Assembly (NCBI RefSeq): GCF_025264625.1 | Contig: NZ_CP093313.1 | Coordinates: 4,836,001 to 4,900,000 of the forward strand | Direction of reading: 5' to 3' | Length of the DNA stretch: 64,000 nucleotides | DNA from: Occallatibacter riparius | GTDB lineage: Bacteria > Acidobacteriota > Terriglobia > Terriglobales > Acidobacteriaceae | Part shown: positions 9,160 to 18,930 of the stretch, in pieces | Position numbering within the stretch: the stretch's first letter is position 1 | Layout of the letters: the number at the start of each line of letters is the position of its first letter | The notes under the pieces: generated by a model | The model's input: only the letters and a program-made list of their open reading frames with translations | Database searches by the model: none | What the model was told of the DNA's origin: nothing | Translations under genes and position numbers: made by a program

Positions 9160-10119
9160 TTGTTGAGGAATTCATTCAAATCGGCCGCTGCCATCGCGGC
9201 TCTTGTCGTTGCTTCTGGTCTTTCCGCAAACGCCGCCCAGCTATCCGGCGACGCGCGCGCCGCCATTCCTCGCGATGTGCAGCAGCTCGTCGTAATCGAC
9301 TACCGCCAGATGCAGAATTCGCCCACGGCCATGCAGCTTCGCGACCGCGTCATGCCTCCCGATCTGCGCCAGTTCGATGAAGCGCTGCGCCGCTCCGGCC
9401 TCAATGAGAATCACGACGTCGATCAGCTCGCCTTCGCGCTCTTCCGCCCCAACCAGGCGCAGGAAGATGTGACCACCGTTGGCATCGCGCAGGGCCAGTT
9501 CCCGATCGACGACATCATGGCCAAGTTCAAGAAGGGCGCAGTCAAGCCCAAGCTCATCCGCACCAACAAGGTCTACCCCATGGGTAAGACCGGCTTCGTG
9601 CTCTGCTTCGTTGATCAGTCCACTATGGTCTTCGGCCAGTCTGATGCGGTGAAGGCTTCGCTCGACGCCCGCGACGGCCAGGTCCAATCGCTGCTCAACA
9701 ACTCCTCGCTCATGGACGCGATGAAGACCGTCGACTCCGAAGATCTCTGGAGCGTACTCGACGCCAAGGGCACCCAGAACATGATGAAGCAGGTCCTCGG
9801 CGAGGCCGGATCGATGGCCGATTACGAGTCCGTGCGCAAGCGCCTCCAGACCTCCTACTACTCCATGAACTTCCAGCACGGCGTGAAGTTCGACCTCACC
9901 ATCCAGACCGGCGACGCCTTCGCCGCTGCTACCGTCTCTTCGCTCCTCAATGCCGCGGTGGTCTACCGCCGCATGACCGGCGATGAAACTGAAAAGACGG
10001 CCATGTCCGGCACCGATGTCACCTCCAGCTCCGGCAAGCTAGCCATCCACTTCGCCGCCAGCGACAACGACTTCGCCAGCCTCCTAAAATCCCAGCTCTT
10101 CCAAAGCATGGTCCGATAA
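9160..10119 (+). CDS. Secreted protein of unknown function
   Basis: 319 residues with a signal peptide (SFKSAAAIAALVVASGLSANAAQ). The mature protein is mixed alpha/beta, with segments such as RDVQQLVVIDYRQM, VDQLAFALFR and KTGFVLCFVDQSTMVFGQSDAVKASLDARDG that look like two repeated alpha/beta units. No cysteines beyond one and no catalytic motif stand out. The start is TTG at 9160 (or the TTG at 9163); GGAGGAAGAG immediately upstream is a strong ribosome-binding site. It is a monocistronic unit bounded by a palindromic leader and a strong terminator, suggesting solid expression. I recognise no named family. Confidence 0.7.
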   Translation: MLRNSFKSAAAIAALVVASGLSANAAQLSGDARAAIPRDVQQLVVIDYRQMQNSPTAMQLRDRVMPPDLRQFDEALRRSGLNENHDVDQLAFALFRPNQAQEDVTTVGIAQGQFPIDDIMAKFKKGAVKPKLIRTNKVYPMGKTGFVLCFVDQSTMVFGQSDAVKASLDARDGQVQSLLNNSSLMDAMKTVDSEDLWSVLDAKGTQNMMKQVLGEAGSMADYESVRKRLQTSYYSMNFQHGVKFDLTIQTGDAFAAATVSSLLNAAVVYRRMTGDETEKTAMSGTDVTSSSGKLAIHFAASDNDFASLLKSQLFQSMVR

Positions 10120-10152
10120 GGGCAGGGAACAGGCAATAAGGAACAGAAAGAC

Positions 10153-10195
10153 AACGGCTGCATCGATCGTCGATGCAGCCGTTGCTGCTTTTTGC
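10153..10195 (+). terminator. Intrinsic terminator
   Basis: A 13-bp perfect stem (AACGGCTGCATCG and its complement, five-base loop ATCGT) followed by GCTGCTTTTTG, 34 bases after the stop at 10119. Confidence 0.9.
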
Positions 10196-10238
10196 CTTTG
10201 CTTTTCTTTCTGTCATTCCCGTAAGGGAATCTGCTGTT
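10196..10238. repeat. Dispersed extragenic repeat, copy 1
   Basis: The sequence around TTTCTGTCATTCCC, then GTAAGGGAATCTGCTGTT, closely matches 15509-15550 (TTTCTCTCATCCCC, then GCAGGCGATCTGCTGTT). Both copies lie downstream of genes in non-coding DNA. The inner CATTCCC/GGGAAT is itself palindromic in this copy. Confidence 0.55.
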
Positions 10239-10263
10239 CCCGCGTCCCGCAGAATGCGTAGCT

Positions 10264-10434
10264 TTAGCATCCCTCAACACGGTCCAGAACGTGAAGTGGA
10301 TAAATCTGTCCCTTCAACTCCCGACCCTCAAGCCAGCGGCAGTACACCTCATCGTCCAACATCTCGAAGACCACCATGACTCGGCCACCAGATCGCAACC
10401 TTGCGCAGTCTCCCCGCTTGAGTTCGTGGGCCAC
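10264..10434 (-). CDS. Small DUF2158/YodC-like protein
   Basis: About 56 residues: HELKRGDCARLRSGG, then VMVVFEM, then YCRWLEGRELKGQIYPLHVL. The order of a GD-x-x-x-L-x-SGG turn, a short V-rich strand and a W-x-x-G-x-x-K segment matches the DUF2158 (YodC-type) small beta-barrel family of unknown role. I prefer the GTG at 10434 because AGGAG lies upstream, though its spacing is long; an ATG at 10458 adds eight residues. It lies convergent to the gene ending at 10119 and downstream of the esterase on the same strand. Confidence 0.6.
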   Translation of the reverse strand: MAHELKRGDCARLRSGGRVMVVFEMLDDEVYCRWLEGRELKGQIYPLHVLDRVEGC

Positions 10435-10517
10435 CCGGGAACTTCTCCTATTCAGCATTCTGCAGAGACATGCCCACGAAATCTGTGATCAAGCTCACCT
10501 GCCGGAAAACCCCTCTG

Positions 10518-11144
10518 CTATTTCCCGCGCTTCAGCAACACCCTCACGATCGGCATCAACGTACCCGCCAAAATCTCCGACCCCTTCGCCGTAGGATGAA
10601 TCCCATCCGCCTGGATCGTCCCCTGCTGCTTGATCACATCCTTGTAAAGCATCGGCACAAACGCCGTGTGATGCTTCGCCGCCAGCTCTTTGAAAATCCC
10701 CTCGAACGTGCGTATGTAGTCCGCGCCGTAATTCGGCGGCAGCGTAATCCCCGCCAGCAGCACCTTCACATGCGCGGCTTCGAGCTGCGTCAGCACCGCA
10801 TCCAGATTCTTCCGCGTCACATCCAGCGGCAGCCCGCGCAGCCCGTCGTTCCCGCCGAACTCCACAATCACCACCTGCGGCTTCAGCCTCAGCACCGCGG
10901 GAACGCTCGCCACCGCATCCTTGGTCGTCGCCCCGCTAGTCCCTTCGTTCACCACCTTGTAGTGGTACCCCGCCGCATCCAGCTTGCGCTGCAAGGCCGC
11001 CGGATAAGCCTCATTCGGCTGCAACCCATAGCCTGCTGTGATGCTGTCGCCAAAGCACACCAGCACCGGCCGCTCGGCCGCCCTTGCCGGAAATGCCACA
11101 ATCAGAACCAGGAATGAAACGAGAACACGCCGAAATACGTCCAC
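10518..11144 (-). CDS. tesA: SGNH/GDSL esterase, TesA-like (arylesterase / lysophospholipase)
   Basis: 208 residues with an N-terminal signal peptide (VLVSFLVLIVAFPARA-A). The four SGNH blocks are visible: block I CFGDSITAGYG (Ser nucleophile), block II with the conserved Gly in NEGTSGATT, block III FGGNDGLRG (Asn) and block V DGIHPTAKG (Asp and His). TesA-type enzymes are periplasmic thioesterases/arylesterases/lysophospholipases. The gene starts with GTG at 11144 and is divergent from the ABC transporter genes at 11274 and 11977. The same divergent tesA / ybbA-ybbP order is known from E. coli, which supports both assignments. Confidence 0.92.
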   Translation of the reverse strand: MDVFRRVLVSFLVLIVAFPARAAERPVLVCFGDSITAGYGLQPNEAYPAALQRKLDAAGYHYKVVNEGTSGATTKDAVASVPAVLRLKPQVVIVEFGGNDGLRGLPLDVTRKNLDAVLTQLEAAHVKVLLAGITLPPNYGADYIRTFEGIFKELAAKHHTAFVPMLYKDVIKQQGTIQADGIHPTAKGSEILAGTLMPIVRVLLKRGK

Positions 11145-11273
11145 AGGGATAGGGTACAGGGTTCAGGGCTCATGGTTCAGGCATCAGAAAACCTCAACCC
11201 GGAACCACCAGCCCCGCAGCACGTAATACCAACTGGGAACTACGAACTGAGAACTGCGAACTGAGGGAACCTC

Positions 11274-11976
<703 letters not shown>

Positions 11977-11984
<8 letters not shown>

Positions 11985-14580
11985 CCCAGCCATCCCGACA
12001 GCCCCGAAACGCGCCCTGACTTGGAGGCGCGCCACAGCCATCGCCCTCCGCGACCTCAAGTCCGCCCCCGGCAAATTCGGATTCGTCGTCCTCTCCGTCG
12101 CTATTGGTGTCGCCGCCCTCGTCGGAGTCCGCGGATTCGCCGAGAGCTTCCGCCGCACCCTCGGCTTTGAAGCCCGCTCCCTGATGGCCGGCGACCTCAG
12201 CGCCCGCATCTTCGGCCTCCCCACCCCAGCCGAAAACACTAGGATCCAGGCCGTAGAAAAAGGCCTTCCCGGCACCCGCTCCACTTGGGTCACTGAGACC
12301 CTCTCCATGGCTTCGGTTGCCCCCGACCCTGTCCCGCTGCTCGTTACTTTGAAAGCTGTCGATCCAACAGCTTACCCGTTCTATGGTGAAGCAAAACTTC
12401 AACCTTCCATGACCCTCCAGCAGGCCCTCGCCGGAGACTCCGCCGTCGTCGCCGACGAGTTCCTCGTCCGCCTCAACGCCCACGTCGGCCAGAGCCTCCG
12501 CCTCGGCGACAAAACCTACCGCATCGCCGCCGTCCTCCAGCAGGAGCCCGACCGCATCAGTGCCGGAGCGGGCATGGGCCCCCGCGTCATGATCTCCCGC
12601 GCCAGCCTCGACGCCTCCGGACTCATCGCCCCCGGCAGCCGCGCCTCCGCCCGCCTGCTCCTCAAGCTCCCTGACCCCCTCCCCAAGGGCGTCACCCCCC
12701 TCAGCGTCCGCCACGACCTTGAAGCCGCCATGCCCGACGCCCAGGTCATGGACTACCGCGAGGGCAATCCAGCCATCACTGACGGCCTCGACCGCGCTAC
12801 CGCCATCCTCTCCCTCATCTGTCTCGTCGCCATGGTCCTCGGAGCCATCGGCGTCGCCATGGCGATGCACGCCCACCTTGAGCAGCGTATGGACATGCTC
12901 GCCATCCTCAAAGCCATTGGCGCGGGCTCGGCCGACCTCCTCCGCATATTCCTCATCCAGACCCTCGGCCTCGGCCTCGCCGGAGGCCTCCTCGGAGTCG
13001 CTGCCGGAATCGGCGTCATGAAGCTCCTTCCCGCTGTCTTCGGAAAACTCCTGCCGGTCCATACCGTCCTTGAAGTCCCGTGGCACAGCATCGCCGCCGG
13101 TCTCGGCACCGGCCTCCTCACCACGCTCCTCTTCTGCCTGCCGCCCCTGCTCGATGTCCGCGCCGTCCGCCCCGTCCTCGTCCTACGCCGTTTAGTCGAG
13201 CAAGGCCCCGAAGGCATCGGCGGATGGGTCGCGAAACTCCGCGCCCGCTGGCTCCAGCTCGCCATCGCGCTCGTCGTGCTCGCCGCTCTCGTCGGAATCG
13301 CCTGGGCCCTATCTGACTCCGCCACTGTCGGCTTCTGGTTCGCCGCCGGTCTCACCGGCGCCCTCGCCGTCCTCCTCGTTCTCGCCTTCCTCCTCCTCCG
13401 GTTCCTCCGCTGGATCCTCAACCGCGTCCGCCTTCACCTGCCGTCCTCCCTCCGCCACGGACTCGCCAACCTCTACCGCCCCGGCAACCAGTCCGCCGCG
13501 GTCCTGGCCTCCCTCGGCACCGGCGTCATGCTCATCCTCTCCGTCTATCTCATGCAGTCGTCGCTGCTCCGCGAGATCAAGGAGACCGCCTCGCCCAAGC
13601 TCCCCAACATGTTCCTCATCGACATCACCAGCGACGAGGCCCCCGGACTCCGCGACTTCCTCGCCCACCAGCACGGCGTCACTGAACCGGTCGACCTCAT
13701 GCCCATCGTCCGCGGCGAATTCGTCTCCATCCACGGCAAGCCACTCGACCAGTTCAAGGGCCAGCACGTCCCCCTCCGCTCCCTTCAGAACTCCGAACTC
13801 ACCTGGTCCGACAAGCTTCCCGAAGGTCTCAAAGTGCTCAAAGGCGCATGGTTCACTGGCCCCGACGTCCAGCAGATCGCCGTAGCCGACTGGATCGCCG
13901 ACCGCCTCCACCTCGCCATCGGCTCCAGCATGGAACTCGACACCGCCGCCAACGGCCGGCACAAGCTCACCGTGTCCACCATTTACAAAGGCGACGGTCA
14001 GCACACCTCCAGCCGCGAATCCTTTGTCCTGCCCTCCGGAGCCCTCAAAGGTGAAGTCGCCACCTGGTACGGCGGCGTCCACGCCCAGGCCGCCCAGATT
14101 CCCGCCATTGAGCGCGCCCTCTTCCAGGCCTATCCCACCGTTACCGTCATCAATATTGCTGACATCCTCACCCGCATTGAGACCGTCGTCGACCAGATCA
14201 CCTTCGTCATCCACTTCCTCGCCGGCTTCTCCATCTTTGCGGGACTCACCATCCTTGCCTCCTCGATCGCCAGCACGCGCTTCCGCCGTATGCGCGAGGC
14301 AGTCGTGCTCAAAACCCTCGGCGCAACTCGCATGCGCATCGTCCGCACCTTCAGCGTGGAGTTCAGTGTCCTCGGCCTGCTCGCCGGCATGGTGGGAGTC
14401 GTCTTCGCCAATCTGCTCACCCGCGTCCTGCTCCACCGCATGCAGGTCGGCTATCACATCAACTGGCCTGGCGCCGCCGTCGCCCTCATAGGCACCGCCA
14501 TCCTCGCCACCGGCACCGGCTGGATCGCCAGCTACCGCATCCTCGGCCTCCGTCCCCTCGAAGTCCTCCGCGAAGAATAG
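11977..14580 (+). CDS. ybbP: ABC transporter permease, YbbP-like (FtsX/MacB superfamily)
   Basis: About 867 residues starting at the ATG at 11977 inside the end of ybbA. A first membrane segment (FVVLSVAIGVAALVGVRGF) is followed by a large periplasmic domain of about 220 residues. Then come a first FtsX-type group of helices (ILSLICLVAMVLGAIGVAM; LLRIFLIQTLGLGLAGGLLG; ALVVLAALVGIAW), a second periplasmic domain and a final FtsX group (VIHFLAGFSIFAGLTILASSIASTRFRRMREAVVLKTLGATR). The duplicated FtsX arrangement and length fit YbbP. Codon use is extremely C-ending, giving long antisense frames that are not genes. The pair is unregulated as far as the sequence shows. Confidence 0.92.
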
Positions 14581-15019
14581 ACCTCCACAAATTTGTCATT
14601 GTGAGCGTTTGTCATTGTGATGCGCACAGAAGAACTTGCTTCTCGAGGGCGCCCCCGACCTCGATTGGGACCGGGCAAAGCACGAACTTTCGTCACCATC
14701 CTCGCAACTTTTCCCGGCCGCCCGGGTTGGAGACTAGAATGCCAACTCTGCCCGTCCGGACATCAAAGACGAACCCCAGATACGAGCACGGAAGGGCACC
14801 GTGGGCAGTGCAAACCTGAACCCTGAGGCAGCCTTCGTCCGCTCGCAAGCATCTTATAAACCAGAGGGTTCCATCCCAATGTCCGGTGCAGAGCGGTCAA
14901 CCTCAGGCGGGTCAATTAGAATCGCCAAGTACTGAAGCCGGCTTGCATCAACTTGGTGCCTTCCAGCTTTCATTTCCCCAATGGTCCGATTAAAACCAAT
15001 ATCTGCTGGAGGTCAGCCG
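14581..15019. other. Intergenic stretch with short direct repeat
   Basis: About 440 bases. Near 14594-14620 a TTTGTCATTGTGA unit occurs twice in direct orientation, resembling a dispersed acidobacterial repeat fragment. No frame has a ribosome-binding site or recognisable protein. The promoter of the receiver gene at 15020 must lie here, but no clear -35/-10 pair is evident. Confidence 0.4.
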
Positions 15020-15394
15020 ATGGCTGAGATGAGTCTTCCAAAGCGCATTCTCATCGTCGATGACGAAAAGAACATTGCCGACACGCTCGCCATGGTCTTC
15101 AAGATCAAGGGTCATGAATCCATGGCGGTCTACAGTGCTGAAACCGCCGTCGAAACCATCGAGGTCTTTGAGCCCGACGTGGTCCTGAGCGACGTCATGA
15201 TGGGGAAAATGACCGGCGTCGACCTTGCCATCTACCTCTCCAAGGCTCGCCCCGACTGCAAGGTCCTTCTGTTCTCCGGCCAGGCAGCCACCGCCGACCT
15301 GCTCCGCGAAGCCAGCCGCAAAGGACACGAGTTCCGCCTCCTCGCCAAGCCCATCCATCCCCAAAAGCTCCTCGACGACATCGGCAGCCTGTAA
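15020..15394 (+). CDS. Single-domain response regulator (CheY-like receiver)
   Basis: 124 residues consisting only of a receiver domain. RILIVDDEKN holds the acidic metal-binding pair, LSDVMMGKMTG contains the phospho-acceptor Asp, VLLFSGQAA provides the Ser/Thr switch position and LLAKPIHP supplies the conserved Lys-Pro. There is no output domain, so it should act by protein-protein interaction or as a phosphorelay intermediate. I start at the ATG at 15020 because GGAGG lies seven bases upstream; an in-frame ATG at 14981 lacks one. No histidine kinase is encoded nearby, so it is an orphan. Confidence 0.9.
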   Translation: MAEMSLPKRILIVDDEKNIADTLAMVFKIKGHESMAVYSAETAVETIEVFEPDVVLSDVMMGKMTGVDLAIYLSKARPDCKVLLFSGQAATADLLREASRKGHEFRLLAKPIHPQKLLDDIGSL

Positions 15395-15452
15395 TCCCCA
15401 CTCGCCCCACGGCCGCGCTTCGGCTACTCCCCACCTTGCCCTCAAATTTCGG

Positions 15453-15489
15453 GTGCCCCATCCTTCGCGCGCGAAGGGTGGGAGACCAC
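15453..15489. repeat. Extragenic palindrome, family CCCCATCCT/AGGGTGGGA, copy 1
   Basis: CCCCATCCTTCGCG pairs with CGCGAAGGGTGGG across a tight centre, flanked by GTG and GACCAC. The outer half-sites match the palindrome at 17984-18028 although the stem cores differ. It lies just after the receiver gene. Confidence 0.6.
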
Positions 15490-15508
15490 TGACCTTCCCC
15501 TGCCGCGC

Positions 15509-15550
15509 TTTTGCTCTTCTTTCTCTCATCCCCGCAGGCGATCTGCTGTT
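15509..15550. repeat. Dispersed extragenic repeat, copy 2
   Basis: TTGCTCTTCTTTCTCTCATC, then CCCGCAGGCGATCTGCTGTT, is the partner of 10196-10238, with about five mismatches over 40 bases. It is non-coding. Confidence 0.55.
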
Positions 15551-15617
15551 ACGTGGCGCACTCCCATTTGACATTCCGCCCCATCGGCATCACCATCGAG
15601 CCATCGGGAGTTCGGCC

Positions 15618-15875
15618 ATGCTGGACACATACGATGAAATCGCCTCCCAGATCCTCATCTCAGATGCTGAGCTGGCTCTGACTTTCGTCCACCTCGGCAA
15701 TATTCATTCCGATGAGGAAAGCCGAAGGGCGTCGTTCTCGCGCGCATCCGAGGCGTATCACTCAATCGGCGAATCCATGTGCAGGATACGATTGAAGAAA
15801 CACGATCTCGAGAAGCTGGGGCTGCTGCTCCAGGAACTCAGGCATAAACTCGATCGCGCCCGCTCCACCCAGTGA
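15618..15875 (+). CDS. Small hypothetical helical protein
   Basis: 85 residues: LDTYDEIASQILISDAELALTFVHLGNIH, then a charged helix ending LEKLGLLLQELRHKLDRA. Entirely alpha-helical in appearance, with no cysteine cluster or membrane segment. I place the start at ATG 15618 with CGGGAG upstream; the frame is open further upstream but that part overlaps two extragenic repeats. The size and helical pattern recall phosphotransfer or cytoplasmic adaptor proteins, and it follows an orphan receiver gene, yet no HPt-like His motif can be named. Function unknown. Confidence 0.6.
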   Translation: MLDTYDEIASQILISDAELALTFVHLGNIHSDEESRRASFSRASEAYHSIGESMCRIRLKKHDLEKLGLLLQELRHKLDRARSTQ

Positions 15876-16102
15876 ACCTCCGCTCACTCATCTGGCCGTC
15901 CTGCAAAGCTAACCCAGCAGCAACCCTGATTCGAAACGCCGAATCTATCCGAGGTGCGCGCACCAGGTTAGTTTTGGGGCTCACATACGAGAAAGAAACG
16001 CCACACCCGCACTTTAGATAAAGCGTCCAGAAAGCGCCGCTCCGGCGACTTTCAACCAACACCTGCTCGATCGCCCATCCGCGGCGAAGGAGTACAGTTT
16101 TC

Positions 16103-17914
16103 ATGCCGACATTCCCTGGATTTGCATATCGTGCGCTGGCCGTGCCGGCGCTGGCCGCGTGCGCGCTGTTTCCTCTGCGCGCCCTGACGCAAACCTCGCC
16201 AACCTTTGCAGCCCACACCTTTTACAACGGTGAAGATATGGCAGTCCTGGCGCACGGTGATTTCAATAACGACGGGCGCGAGGACCTGATCGCCAGAGTC
16301 ACTGACAACAGCAACGCCTATCTGTACTTGTCCAACAGCGACGGCACCTATAACGCTCCCATCCAGATGTCATCTCCCAACAACGTACCGTTTGCCGTGG
16401 GCGATTTTAACCACGACGGTAATCTTGACCTCGCGGTGGGAGATGCGACCGGACGGGGCGTTCACGTGTTGCAGGGCCATGGAGACGGAACGTTCACGGA
16501 CGTCGCAGACCTGACGTCCGATCTCGGCGCGGGGAATCTCCTCGCGATCGACGTAAACCACGACAGTTGTACCGATCTCGTGGTGGTGGCCTCCAATAAT
16601 GGAGCCACCAGCGTCCAGACATGGAAAAGCAACTGTAGCTCGACCGCGTCGTTCACCAAAGGGCAGTACCTCACCTCCAGCTCAGGCGTCATCGCGGCCT
16701 ACGTCGCCGCGTCCGGAGACTTCGATGGCGATGGCAAGCCGGACCTGGCGCTCATCTACACCAGCAGCAGCAGCCCGGCCACCAGGGTGCAGGTCTGGTA
16801 CGGTGACGGAGCCGGCAACTTCGCAAACCCCATTCAGGCCACCGATCCCAGGGCCGAATCAAATGCCCTGGGCAGTGTCGCGGACCTTGACGACAACGGC
16901 ACAAGCGACCTGGTGATGACGCCGCGCGGCAGCTCGCCTGCGTATCCTTACTTCGTCGCGTTCAAGGGCAACACCAATCGCACACTCACTTTCCAGACCA
17001 TCAATACGCCCAACGGTGATTGCACCCGCGGTGGCCTCCAGGTAGCTGACTTCAACGGCGACGGCCTGAACGACATTGCCTACACCACCATGTCCTGCAG
17101 CTCCACCACTTCAACCGCAAATGATGTCCGCGTACTGTCGGCAACGGGGAAGGGCGTGTTTGGCGCCGAGACCTCCATCTACTCCTCTGCTTATGGAGCA
17201 ATTGATCTGAAGGCGGTGAAGTCGACCCAGGGCACCAGGCCCGATCTTGTGGGGACAGAGTATGCGTCGCAGAACGCGTCTTCCTATCCTCCCGTGAACC
17301 TTTACCTGCTCGAAAACAACACCAGTGGTGGGTTCCCGGGCTGCGGCACAACCAAGCAGGCCGAAGGCATCCGCGTGTGCTCGCCCAGCACTGCCAGCGC
17401 CAATTCCCCGGTGAAGTTCTCCATCAGTGCGGCAGGGCCGACGCCCATGCGCACCGTGGCTGTGTGGGCCGATGGCACAAAGTTGAAGGAACAGTTGACG
17501 CACGCCTTCTCGAACTACTCGTTCCTCGACCAGTCAATCTCGCTCGGTGCCGGCACGCACAACATCACAATCTATGGCACTGGCTGGGACAACACTCTCC
17601 AGAAGAAGAGCTTCTCGCTGACAGTCGGCACAAGCGGTTGCGCTGCGCCTTCGGGCTATGGCGTGAACGTGTGCAGCCCTGTGAACGGCTCGACAGTGCA
17701 CTCGCCAGTACAGGTCACGGCCACGGCGCATATCCCCGGTACGCTCGCACGTATGGAGATCTGGGCCAACGGCGTCAAGAAATACACGGAGACGACCAGT
17801 ACGAGCTTGAGTACCACCGTCAGCCTGACCGCGGGCACGTATCAGTTCGACATCTACGCGGTGAACACGGCGGGTGCCAAGTACGAAACAACGGTACGCG
17901 CCACCGTGCAGTGA
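16103..17914 (+). CDS. Secreted FG-GAP/VCBS repeat protein with C-terminal Ig-like domains
   Basis: 603 residues. After a signal peptide (ALAVPALAACALFPLRALTQ) come about six FG-GAP/VCBS calcium-loop repeats with D-x-N/D-x-DG-x-x-D cores: DFNNDGREDL, DFNHDGNLDL, DVNHDSCTDL, DFDGDGKPDL, DLDDNGTSDL and DFNGDGLNDI. This predicts a seven-bladed beta-propeller of the integrin-alpha type. From about residue 420 two Ig-like domains follow, each opening with V-CSP and containing an aromatic/Trp strand (VAVWADG, MEIWANG). Likely extracellular and adhesive. The left-edge gene at 1-1125 has a similar Ig-like style. It is monocistronic; a GGAG lies upstream of the ATG. Confidence 0.85.
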   Translation: MPTFPGFAYRALAVPALAACALFPLRALTQTSPTFAAHTFYNGEDMAVLAHGDFNNDGREDLIARVTDNSNAYLYLSNSDGTYNAPIQMSSPNNVPFAVGDFNHDGNLDLAVGDATGRGVHVLQGHGDGTFTDVADLTSDLGAGNLLAIDVNHDSCTDLVVVASNNGATSVQTWKSNCSSTASFTKGQYLTSSSGVIAAYVAASGDFDGDGKPDLALIYTSSSSPATRVQVWYGDGAGNFANPIQATDPRAESNALGSVADLDDNGTSDLVMTPRGSSPAYPYFVAFKGNTNRTLTFQTINTPNGDCTRGGLQVADFNGDGLNDIAYTTMSCSSTTSTANDVRVLSATGKGVFGAETSIYSSAYGAIDLKAVKSTQGTRPDLVGTEYASQNASSYPPVNLYLLENNTSGGFPGCGTTKQAEGIRVCSPSTASANSPVKFSISAAGPTPMRTVAVWADGTKLKEQLTHAFSNYSFLDQSISLGAGTHNITIYGTGWDNTLQKKSFSLTVGTSGCAAPSGYGVNVCSPVNGSTVHSPVQVTATAHIPGTLARMEIWANGVKKYTETTSTSLSTTVSLTAGTYQFDIYAVNTAGAKYETTVRATVQ

Positions 17915-17939
17915 CATTCTGACCTGGGGCGAAGCCGAA

Positions 17940-17961
17940 GGAGAAGAACCCCCTCTTCTCC
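17940..17961. other. Hairpin downstream of the FG-GAP gene
   Basis: GGAGAAGA pairs with TCTTCTCC around an ACCCCC loop, 25 bases after the stop codon. There is no T-tract, so it is more likely an mRNA 3' stabilising hairpin or part of the adjacent repeat than an intrinsic terminator. Confidence 0.45.
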
Positions 17962-17983
17962 GCCCGTTCCCCCACAAACCCAT

Positions 17984-18028
17984 GCGCCCCATCCTGTCGC
18001 CTTTTCTGACGACAGGGTGGGAAACCAC
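17984..18028. repeat. Extragenic palindrome, family CCCCATCCT/AGGGTGGGA, copy 2
   Basis: CCCATCCTGTCG at 17988-17999 pairs with CGACAGGGTGGG at 18010-18021 around a CTTTTCTGA-type loop, followed by AAACCAC. Flanks and outer stem match copy 1 at 15453-15489. Confidence 0.65.
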
Positions 18029-18222
18029 GTTCCTCCGCATCCGGGAAATGAGCTCCAACGTGCAACGTCCGAATGAGGTCACCCCGCGAAAGACACCCCA
18101 GCCGTGCAATCGCCGCTTCACCCCGGTCCCGCGCTCACCACAGGAGATCCCACCTAATTTCCCCATTACCCTCTCGGGGCACGAAGGCACCCCAAGCGCA
18201 GTCGGCCGCACCGCAGGTGCCC

Positions 18223-18930
18223 TCAGAAATTGAACAGCGCGAACGGATGCTCCTCGCCCTTTTCCCTCAGGATGCTCAGCGCTACGTTGCACACCCGCAC
18301 CCCCCCCTTCGACTCGGCCGAGAAGGTCCCATGATGCGCATGCCCATGCACTGCCAGCGCCGGCTTGTGCTTGTCGATCGCCCTCTGCAGCCGAGAGCTT
18401 CCCAGGAAGGGAAAGATCGGCTCCGGCTCGCCCACCACTGTCTCCTTAATGGGCGCATAGTGCATGATCGCGATCTTCACCGGCGTCTTCAGTTGCTCCA
18501 GCCCGTAGTCGAGCTTCACCGCCTCGCGCTCCGCAATCTCCACAAAGTTCTTGATCCCGAATTCGCCAAACGGCATCAGCTCATACGGCGAAAAGCCACC
18601 CGCAAACCCCTTCGTCCCCGCGAACCCCACTCCATCCACTTCGAAGCAGTGCCCGTCCAGCAGGTGCACACCGGCGACGCGCAGCATGCCTGCCAGCTCA
18701 TCCTGGTAGCCGCTCTCGTGATCGTGATTGCCCAGGACAGCAATGATGGGAACCTGCACGCACTCCAGCACCGCGAGCACCGCGCGCATCTCTTCCGGCA
18801 ATCCATGATTGGTGAAGTCTCCGGCAACCACCAGCGCATCGGCCAGATCGTTCACCTTCGAGAATGCCGCGACATTCTTCTCGTGATCCTCAGCCTTCAA
18901 ATGGATATCGGCTACGGCTGCAAGCCTCAT
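18223..18930 (-). CDS. Calcineurin-like metallophosphoesterase
   Basis: 235 residues. The dimetal site motifs are present: ADIHL (D-x-H, residues about 6-10), GDFTNHG (GD), GNHDHE (GNHD), IMHYAP (His) and HGHAHHG (GHxH). Family members hydrolyse phosphomono- or diesters; the substrate here cannot be read from sequence. The start is ATG 18930, preceded by GGGAGCGAGGA, and it overlaps the stop of the upstream nucleotidyltransferase gene by four bases (ATGA), so the two form a translationally coupled pair. Confidence 0.9.
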   Translation of the reverse strand: MRLAAVADIHLKAEDHEKNVAAFSKVNDLADALVVAGDFTNHGLPEEMRAVLAVLECVQVPIIAVLGNHDHESGYQDELAGMLRVAGVHLLDGHCFEVDGVGFAGTKGFAGGFSPYELMPFGEFGIKNFVEIAEREAVKLDYGLEQLKTPVKIAIMHYAPIKETVVGEPEPIFPFLGSSRLQRAIDKHKPALAVHGHAHHGTFSAESKGGVRVCNVALSILREKGEEHPFALFNF

